Positions 6,524-11,811 of a stretch of DNA of 11,811 nt are shown here, piece after piece. The notes under the pieces are model-generated. The model was not told the DNA's origin, did no database searches, and was given only the letters and a program-made list of their open reading frames with translations. Origin of the DNA: DAOTUB01 sp034437455 (GTDB taxonomy: Bacteria > Chloroflexota > Anaerolineae > B4-G1); the NCBI GenBank assembly GCA_034437455.1, contig DAOTUB010000257.1, positions 1 to 11,811 on the forward strand, written 5' to 3'. The translations under genes were made by a program, and so were the position numbers. Each line of letters opens with the position of its first letter. Positions within the stretch are counted from its first letter, which is position 1.

Positions 6524-6552
6524 ATCATAGCACAAACCCAAACCCATAGCAA
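6524..6552 (-). promoter_or_regulatory. Minus-strand promoter with extended -10
   Basis: On the minus strand, TTGCTA (6552-6547) is followed after exactly 17 bases by TATGAT (6529-6524), which has TGC directly before it. TATGAT is 5/6 to consensus, the -35 is 4/6 and the TGn extension is present. It points left, away from the helicase gene. No obvious protein gene follows on that strand. Confidence 0.45.
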
Positions 6553-6660
6553 GCCACCTTCAGCCGCAGCCGAGTCTAGTCCTGCCCCCGCAGGTCCATC
6601 GGCGGCGGCTCTTTGCGTTTGGCAAGCCCGACCGGTCAGAATGGAGTGATAACGAGGACG

Positions 6661-9618
6661 ATGTCATTTGCCCCCGGCAGTGTTATCAAGAACCGCTCTC
6701 GCCTGTGGCGCGTGGACGCCCAGGACGGAGATGTGTTGATCGCCACCTCTATCGACGGCGGCGAGGCGGAACGACAAAAGTTCTACTTGCCCTTTGAGGA
6801 CGTGCGGCCCGGTCGCCTGGCGCCACCCTCGCCCGAAATCGTCGGTCGCATCTCGTCCCAGGACCTGCTGCTGCGCGCGTATCGTCTCAGCCTCTTGCAC
6901 GGCACGGCGCCGCTGCTGAGCCTGCAGCGCAGCCGCGTCATCCCCAAGGATTACCAGTTGGTGCCGGTGGTGATGGCGCTGGAACTGCCGCGCGTGCGCA
7001 TGCTGATCGCCGACGACGTGGGCCTGGGCAAAACCATCGAGGCTGGGCTCATCGTCACCGAGTTGCTGGCGCGTCAGATGGCTTCCCGCTTGCTGGTCGT
7101 CGTGCCGGCCAACCTGCGCGAGCAGTGGCGCGAGGCGCTGGACTATTTTTTTCACATCCCGGCGCGCATCATCTCCAGCCGCCACCGCCGCGAGATGGAG
7201 CGCGAGCTGCCGGCCGGGGCCAACCCGTGGGCGCACTACCGCTACCTGATCACCTCGGTCGATTACGCCAAGCAACCGGCCATCAAGAACCAGATCCTGG
7301 AGCAGCGCTGGGACGCCGTGGTCATCGACGAGGCGCACCAGGTGGCCAAGCCGCACCAGAGCGGGCCGGACCAGCGGGTGTCTATGGACCGCTGGGCACT
7401 GGCCGAGGCCCTGGTCAGGCGCGCCCGGCCCGAGCAAGGTCGAGGGATTCAGCATCTGTTGCTATTGACGGCCACGCCCCACAACGGCTACACCGACTCG
7501 TTCGCCAGCTTGCTGCACATGCTGGATGTGGGCGCGGTCAAGGGGCCGGTCCACGCGCCTGTGATCGTGCGGGCCGTGGCCGAAAAGCACGTTTGCCAAC
7601 GGCGGCGGGTGGACGTCGAGGCCTGGTTCCAGGCCGACGCGGCGCGCGGACGTACCGTCAGCAGCCCCTTCCCGGAACGGGATCAGGACGAGGTCATCGT
7701 GCCGCCTACGAGCTATGAGATGGACGCCATCCGTGCGGTAGAGGATTATGGGCAGCACGTGTTACAACAGGCCGCCGCCGGCAGCGTTCAGGTGCGCACC
7801 CTGGCCCACTGGACGGTGCTGCACCTGCACAAGCGCGCGCTCAGCTCACCCGAAGCGTTGCGCTGCTCGCTGCGCAACCGTCGCCGCCGGCTCAAACAGT
7901 TGCTGGCCGATGCCCTGGCCGCCCGCGACGAGGCCGCGATTGCCCGCGACACCCCGATACCGGTCCAGGTGGCCCGCGCGAACGTGTTGGACGAGGACAC
8001 CGGCGAGCGGCTGAGCGATGAGGAGGCCGGCCAGCGCACCGAGCGGCTGGTCTACGGTTCGCCGCAACAGCTCCAGGCCGAGCTGGATCAATTGGAGGGG
8101 GTATTGGCCAAGGCCGACAAGGTCACGCCCAAGCGCGACAACAAACTGCAGAAGCTGCTGGACACGGTATTGTACAGGATGCTGGCGCGTGATCCCAAGG
8201 CCATCATCTTTACCCGTTACGTGGACACGATGGATTATCTCGCGGCCCAGATTGGGTGTGAAGAAAGCTATGCCAACGCCAGGGTGCTCACCATCCACGG
8301 CGGGCTGAACGAGCGCCAGCGCCAGGAGGTGTTCCTGGATTTTGAGCGGGCGCCCAAGGCGGTGCTGGTGGCCACCGACGCCATCTCGGAGGGCATCAAC
8401 CTGCAGCACGCCGCCGCCCAGGTGATCCACTATGAGTTGCCCTGGAACCCCAACCGGCTGGAACAGCGCAACGGCCGCGTGGACCGCTTTGGCCAGCGCA
8501 AGCCCGTGGTCACGGTGCGCACCATGGTGATGGACGAGACGTTAGACGCGGCGATCCTCAATGTGCTGGTGCAAAAGGCGGCCCAGATCCGGCAGGACTA
8601 TGGTTTCTCACCGCCCTATTTCGGCGACGATACCAACATCCTGGACCTGATCCACCAGCACGACATCACCCTGGCCCCCCGGCAGTTGCGCCTGTTTGAG
8701 GATTGGGCCGGGGAACCGGACAAAGTGACCGAGGACCCCTTTGCTGACGAGGCGCTGGAGCGCATCAAGGGGGACAGCTTTTACGGCCAGACCCAGGTCA
8801 GCCTGCCCGAGATCGAGCGCCGCCTGCAAGAGACGGCGACCACCGTCGGCTCGCCGGAGCAGATCCGCCGGTTTGTGTTCAGCGGACTGGACCGCTTTGG
8901 TTGTGCTGTCACGCCGGTAGGGGGTTCGACAGGACGCGCCATAGGCCCTGCGGTGGCGCCGAATGACGACGTCTGGCGGATCAAGGTCAGCCATCCGGCG
9001 TTACAGACGGCTTTGGTGGGCGAGGTGGTCGAGCGCGTGACTTTTGACGCCGAGCGGGCGTTGGATGACCCGGACGTGACGTTGCTGGACGTGGGGCACC
9101 CGCTGGTGCGGCGGCTGATCGAGGTGGTCAAGCAGCGCGCTTTCCAGGTCGAGGCCGAGGGCGACGCCGCACATTATGGGCGCACGGCCTACCTGGTCAC
9201 ACCCGCCGTGGACGAGACGACGGCATTGTTCTACCTGGTGGCGCGTTATGTGGTCAACACCGACCCGTCCTCGATCATCGAAGAGCTGTTGCCGGTGGCA
9301 GTGCCGGTGTACGGTGGCGAACCACTGGCCCCCGAGGTGGCCCGGCGGCTGCTAGAACTGCCCGCCAGTGCCCAGACCCGCACCGACGCCGAGGTGCAAG
9401 AGGCGTTGGCCGACGCGTTGGCGATTAAAGATCGGGAGCATCTGCTGCAAGCAGCGGTCGAGCGGCGGCAAAAGGAACTGGTGGCCGAGCGGCAGAATAT
9501 GCGCCGGCAGATGGAGGCGCAGGAGGACGCACAAACGGCCGAGTGGCTGCGGGGGATTGACGACCTGTCGCCGGGGAGTTTCGACCTGCTGGCGCTAAAG
9601 GTGTGCTTTCCGGCCTGA
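6661..9618 (+). CDS. drmD: SNF2-family helicase, probable class 1 DISARM DrmD
   Basis: 985 residues from ATG 6661. The first ATPase lobe carries Walker A G121-L-G-K-T125 (in DDVGLGKTIEAG), the DEAH box D223-E-A-H226 and motif III LLTATPHNGY (270-277). The second lobe has IIFTRYVDTMDYL, ATDAISEGINLQ and motif VI N604-G-R606-V-D-R609-F-G-Q. A long C-terminal extension ends in a charged, probably coiled-coil stretch (about 910-965). RapA-like SNF2 proteins of about 1000 residues beside an N6-adenine methyltransferase are the hallmark of class 1 DISARM, an anti-phage system. ATG 6661 is chosen because SVIKNRSRLWRVD is the usual N-terminus of this family and GAGG lies just upstream (6654-6657, very close). 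Upstream in-frame GTG 6646 and TTG 6613 are alternatives. Other helicase-methyltransferase pairs exist, so the DISARM label needs drmA, drmB and drmC downstream. Confidence 0.85.
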   Translation: MSFAPGSVIKNRSRLWRVDAQDGDVLIATSIDGGEAERQKFYLPFEDVRPGRLAPPSPEIVGRISSQDLLLRAYRLSLLHGTAPLLSLQRSRVIPKDYQLVPVVMALELPRVRMLIADDVGLGKTIEAGLIVTELLARQMASRLLVVVPANLREQWREALDYFFHIPARIISSRHRREMERELPAGANPWAHYRYLITSVDYAKQPAIKNQILEQRWDAVVIDEAHQVAKPHQSGPDQRVSMDRWALAEALVRRARPEQGRGIQHLLLLTATPHNGYTDSFASLLHMLDVGAVKGPVHAPVIVRAVAEKHVCQRRRVDVEAWFQADAARGRTVSSPFPERDQDEVIVPPTSYEMDAIRAVEDYGQHVLQQAAAGSVQVRTLAHWTVLHLHKRALSSPEALRCSLRNRRRRLKQLLADALAARDEAAIARDTPIPVQVARANVLDEDTGERLSDEEAGQRTERLVYGSPQQLQAELDQLEGVLAKADKVTPKRDNKLQKLLDTVLYRMLARDPKAIIFTRYVDTMDYLAAQIGCEESYANARVLTIHGGLNERQRQEVFLDFERAPKAVLVATDAISEGINLQHAAAQVIHYELPWNPNRLEQRNGRVDRFGQRKPVVTVRTMVMDETLDAAILNVLVQKAAQIRQDYGFSPPYFGDDTNILDLIHQHDITLAPRQLRLFEDWAGEPDKVTEDPFADEALERIKGDSFYGQTQVSLPEIERRLQETATTVGSPEQIRRFVFSGLDRFGCAVTPVGGSTGRAIGPAVAPNDDVWRIKVSHPALQTALVGEVVERVTFDAERALDDPDVTLLDVGHPLVRRLIEVVKQRAFQVEAEGDAAHYGRTAYLVTPAVDETTALFYLVARYVVNTDPSSIIEELLPVAVPVYGGEPLAPEVARRLLELPASAQTRTDAEVQEALADALAIKDREHLLQAAVERRQKELVAERQNMRRQMEAQEDAQTAEWLRGIDDLSPGSFDLLALKVCFPA

Positions 9619-9630
9619 ACCCTCTCGCCT

Positions 9631-9654
9631 ATCGAGCATATCCGCGAGTTGGCC
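9631..9654 (+). repeat. Diverged copy of the methyltransferase 5' coding sequence
   Basis: These 24 bases match 9824-9847 inside the next gene at 22 of 24 positions, and both differences are synonymous (His CAT/CAC, Leu TTG/CTG). Both encode IEHIRELA. The copy lies in the helicase reading frame just after its stop and ends in TGA (9655-9657). It looks like a relic of an earlier methyltransferase 5' end or of a partial duplication. Confidence 0.6.
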
Positions 9655-9672
9655 TGATTCTTGCTACGTCAG

Positions 9673-9701
9673 GGTTTTGTGATACTGACTATCACGAAAC
9701 C
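9673..9701. promoter_or_regulatory. Near-perfect 12-bp inverted repeat (candidate operator)
   Basis: GGTTTTGTGATA (9673-9684) faces TATCACGAAACC (9690-9701) across 5 bases (CTGAC), with a single mismatch that would be a G-U pair in RNA. No U-run follows on either strand, so it is a poor terminator. The GTGATA-N5-TATCAC core is the size and symmetry of a dimeric repressor site. It lies 65 bases before the methyltransferase start, in a short AT-richer gap, so methyltransferase expression may be separately controlled. Confidence 0.4.
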
Positions 9702-9766
9702 AATTACCAAAAGTGTGTTTCGTGTCGCAGAATGTAACAGGTCTCGGTCCGAAAGAGGCAGCGACG

Positions 9767-11811
9767 ATGACCCAATCCAACACCCACATCACGGCTTCCG
9801 GCGGCCTGATTTCCGCCGCCTTTATCGAGCACATCCGCGAGCTGGCCACCCGCCAGCGCGGCGTTGAGCCCGAATCTTTCACCTTGCCCTGGTCTCCAGC
9901 GCCCCGGCACCCCGCCGCGCTGGAAGAGACTATCGCTAGCGCCTGGGAGCTGCTGCTAGAGCGCTGGGACGCCGTGCGCGAGGACCTGCCCATGATGGAC
10001 GTCTCCCAGCTCCGCGCGCGCTGGCTGCTGCCGCTGTTCGAGTTGCTGGACTTTCAGCCGGTCTATTTGCGCGCTGACACCGTGCTGGACGAGGCGGGCA
10101 AGCTGCGCTACCCCTTGTCACATCGGGGTTGGGAAGGGGACGACGCGCCGGTGCTGCATACGGTCCCGCCCACCCAGGCCCTGGACGAACGAATGACTAC
10201 TTCGGCAGGCTCAGCACGCGGCATTAAATCCAAATCCCCCCACGACATGCTGCAGGCGTTCCTCAACGCCAGCCCGGACGACCGCTGGGCCATCCTCAGC
10301 AACGGCTTCATGCTGCGCCTGCTGCGCGACTATCACCACACCTTTACCAAAGGCTACGTCCAATTTGACCTGGAGTCGATGTTTGAGACGCGCAATTACG
10401 GCGACTTTCGCGCCCTGTACCGCATGGGCCACGCCAGCCGCTTTGTTCCCCCGCAGACCTCCGAGGTCTCAGAGACCTCGGAGGTCTTGGCTCCCCTGGA
10501 ACAATTCTACAAAGACGCCCTCGCCACGGGCATCAAGGTCGGTGAGGACCTGCGCGGGCAGGTGCGCCAGGCCATCGAGACCCTGGGCAACGGTTTTTTG
10601 GACGGCGCGCTGATCCGTCAACTGCAGGACGACCCGGCGCTGTGCCGCCGTTACTATGGCGAGATTCTGCACGTCATCTATCGCATCCTGTTCCTGCTGT
10701 TCGCCGAGCAACGCGGCATGTTGCCCCACGCCGGCGCGCCGCTGGAGGACCTGTACCGCGAGGGGTACAGCATCACCGCCTTGCGCGCCCGCGCCGAGGG
10801 CGACCTGCCCCGCGCCGACCATTTCACCGACCTGTGGGCGGGCTTGCGGGCCACATTTCGCATGGTGCGCCAGGGCGCGCCCGAGTTGGGCGTGTTTGGC
10901 TATGACGGCATGCTGTTCGACGATGATCAGATCCCCCTCTTGAGTGGCCTGCCCACCCCGGACCGGCCCCATACCGCGACGCCCCTGACCTGTGCCAACA
11001 GCGATCTGCTGGGGGCGATCCGCGCGCTGACGCTCATCCAGCGCGAGGGCGTGCTGCAACGCATCTCTTACGCCGACCTGGGGGTCGAGGAGCTGGGCGC
11101 CATTTACGAGAGCCTGCTGGATTATACGCCGCGCGTCACCAGCGGGCCGGAAAGCGTGGAGGGGCGCGAGATTCCGCCCCATAGTTTCTTGCTGGACCCG
11201 CGCGGCGCCGAGCGCAAGACCACCGGCTCTTACTATACCCACCCCTCGCTGGTGGACGAGTTGATCAAGAGCGCGTTGCTGCCCGTGGCGCGCGACCGGT
11301 TGGCGACGGCCGGGCTGCCGGTGGTGGACGCGGACACGGTGGGCGAGATCACGGCCGGCTTGCTGACCGACTATCACGACCTGAGCGCGGCCCAGCGCGC
11401 CGCCGGCGAGGTGGCCCTGCTGGCGCTCAAGGTGTGCGACCCGGCGGCGGGCAGCGGTCACTTTTTGGTCAAGGTGGACAACACGCTGGGCGCCGAACTG
11501 GCGCGGGTCCGCACCGGCGACGAGTACCCCGACCAGGACGAGGTGCAGGCCGCCCGGCGGGACGTCCTGGCCCACTGTATCTATGCCGTGGACCTGAACC
11601 CTATGGCGGTGGAGCTGTGCAAGGTGAGCCTGTGGATCAATGCCAGCGTGCGTGACCAACCGCTCAACTTTTTGGACCACCACATCAAGTGCGGCAACTC
11701 GTTGATTGGGACCGTGGTTCGACCTGGCTCATCACAGGCCCCTGATCCGATGGCAGAGGGTATCCCCTACCAGGCCTTTGACCAGACGCTCACCGGCAAC
11801 GACCGCAAGCT
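9767..11811 (+). CDS. drmMI: N6-adenine DNA methyltransferase, probable class 1 DISARM DrmMI (runs off right edge)
   Basis: The first 681 codons are in the window with no stop; relatives are roughly 1,100-1,300 residues, so about half is missing. ATG 9767 has AGAGG at 9754-9758 with 8-base spacing. Residues 1-500 are the large helical N-terminal region of Eco57I/PglX-like enzymes (HVIYRILFLLFAEQRGMLP; RKTTGSYYTHPSLVDELI). The methyltransferase domain starts with AdoMet motif I D558-P-A-A-G-S-G-H-F-L, followed by YAVDLNPMAVELCKVSLW (D609, N611) and KCGNSLIG (642-647). The catalytic NPPY lies beyond the edge. In DISARM it methylates host DNA to mark it as self. It follows the helicase by 148 bases on the same strand. 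Residues 231-241 are encoded by a palindrome and 143-157 may be a second insert; both keep the frame. Long minus-strand frames here are GC-driven shadows. Confidence 0.85.
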   Translation, partial: MTQSNTHITASGGLISAAFIEHIRELATRQRGVEPESFTLPWSPAPRHPAALEETIASAWELLLERWDAVREDLPMMDVSQLRARWLLPLFELLDFQPVYLRADTVLDEAGKLRYPLSHRGWEGDDAPVLHTVPPTQALDERMTTSAGSARGIKSKSPHDMLQAFLNASPDDRWAILSNGFMLRLLRDYHHTFTKGYVQFDLESMFETRNYGDFRALYRMGHASRFVPPQTSEVSETSEVLAPLEQFYKDALATGIKVGEDLRGQVRQAIETLGNGFLDGALIRQLQDDPALCRRYYGEILHVIYRILFLLFAEQRGMLPHAGAPLEDLYREGYSITALRARAEGDLPRADHFTDLWAGLRATFRMVRQGAPELGVFGYDGMLFDDDQIPLLSGLPTPDRPHTATPLTCANSDLLGAIRALTLIQREGVLQRISYADLGVEELGAIYESLLDYTPRVTSGPESVEGREIPPHSFLLDPRGAERKTTGSYYTHPSLVDELIKSALLPVARDRLATAGLPVVDADTVGEITAGLLTDYHDLSAAQRAAGEVALLALKVCDPAAGSGHFLVKVDNTLGAELARVRTGDEYPDQDEVQAARRDVLAHCIYAVDLNPMAVELCKVSLWINASVRDQPLNFLDHHIKCGNSLIGTVVRPGSSQAPDPMAEGIPYQAFDQTLTGNDRK
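10196..10220. repeat. Possible dispersed-repeat insert inside the methyltransferase gene
   Basis: The core TTCGGCAGGCTCAGC (10201-10215) resembles the TTCGACAGGCTCAG-type short repeat scattered through several bacterial genomes. It encodes part of a low-complexity stretch (residues 143-157, MTTSAGSARGIKSKS) just before the conserved-looking SPHDML. Recognition is from memory and no second copy exists in the window. Confidence 0.3.
10455..10487. repeat. 33-bp perfect palindrome inside the methyltransferase gene
   Basis: Two 16-base arms (10455-10470 and 10472-10487) are exact reverse complements around a single base at 10471. Each arm contains a smaller palindrome of the ACCTCCGAGGT type. It encodes most of residues 231-241 (TSEVSETSEVL), a repetitive acidic peptide in an otherwise ordinary protein. 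Length and frame (33 bp, 11 codons) are compatible with in-frame insertion of a REP-like palindromic element. Confidence 0.8.

Larger units (their letters stand above)
6079..6660. other. Long intergenic region with hairpins; no convincing protein gene
   Basis: 582 bases separate the two blocks. Base composition changes here, from roughly even left of about 6550 to GC-rich on the right. Four perfect short inverted repeats are present (6184-6204, 6204-6220, 6461-6481, 6493-6511), together with a minus-strand promoter (6524-6552). A minus-strand frame at 6281-6436 (51 codons, ATG start, no clear ribosome site) is the only reading with protein-like residues, and I do not call it a gene. No U-rich terminator is evident directly after the conjugation gene at 6078. 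A weak plus-strand promoter-like pair, TTGATC 6118-6123 and TATATA 6141-6146 with 17-bp spacing, could start a transcript through the first two hairpins. Confidence 0.6.

Noticed and set aside
6281..6547. 88-codon minus-strand frame in the central spacer
   Set aside because: It has a modest AGGTGG-like site before its ATG, but its first part covers a promoter, two hairpins and a U-run. Only the last 51 codons look protein-like, and those lack a ribosome site.
6664..7455. 263-codon open frame on the minus strand
   Set aside because: It is antisense to the helicase N-terminal lobe with Walker A and DEAH motifs, and its composition is biased and not protein-like.
10469..11683. 404-codon open frame on the minus strand
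   Set aside because: It lies wholly within the methyltransferase gene, whose plus frame carries DPAAGSG, DLNPMA and CGNSL motifs. The minus product is a Gln/Val/Gly/Arg/His-rich string typical of a GC-rich shadow frame.
1..11811. CRISPR array, tRNA, rRNA or transposase gene
   Set aside because: I saw no regularly spaced repeats, cloverleaf-like sequence, rRNA-like stretch or transposase motif on either strand.

Overview
The window holds two unrelated, co-directional (+ strand) gene blocks separated by about 580 bases of structured non-coding DNA. Both look like parts of a bacterial defence or accessory island. The host cannot be named from the sequence. The right-hand block is very GC-rich (about two thirds G+C by eye), and a palindrome of the 'GACCTCCGAGGTC' type sits inside a coding region. 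I associate that with Chloroflexota-like genomes, but this is a weak inference. The left block is close to 50% G+C, so the two blocks probably arrived separately.

Left block (about 1-6078). After the tail of an upstream gene (1-125) comes a STAS-like/GHKL-ATPase protein (351-1217). Next is a STAS-like (DUF4325-type) protein with a winged helix-turn-helix (1312-1914), then a multi-pass membrane protein (1911-2540), a metallo-beta-lactamase-fold hydrolase (2558-3634) and an 813-residue protein (3637-6078). The last protein fuses an E2-like domain, an E1/ThiF-like adenylating domain and a JAB/JAMM isopeptidase. A perfect consensus sigma70-type promoter (TTGACA-16 bp-TATAAT) overlaps the stop codon of the first gene and should drive the next four, which overlap or nearly abut. 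The reading I favour is a sensor/switch pair controlling a ubiquitin-like conjugation/deconjugation enzyme, a hydrolase and a membrane protein. No ubiquitin-like protein and no CD-NTase is visible, so the conjugated substrate is unknown. This is the most novel part of the window.

Middle (6079-6660). I see no convincing protein gene. There are several perfect hairpins. A minus-strand promoter with an extended -10 is followed by two hairpins and a short U-run, which suggests a small RNA or an attenuated leader.

Right block (6661-11811). A 985-residue SNF2-type helicase is followed by the first 681 codons of a large N6-adenine DNA methyltransferase that runs off the right edge. This gene order and these families match the start of a class 1 DISARM system (DrmD then DrmMI); drmA, drmB and drmC would be expected beyond the window. 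The methyltransferase gene carries a 33-bp perfect palindrome in frame and possibly a second repeat-derived insert. The short gap before it contains a diverged copy of part of its own 5' coding sequence and a near-perfect inverted repeat.
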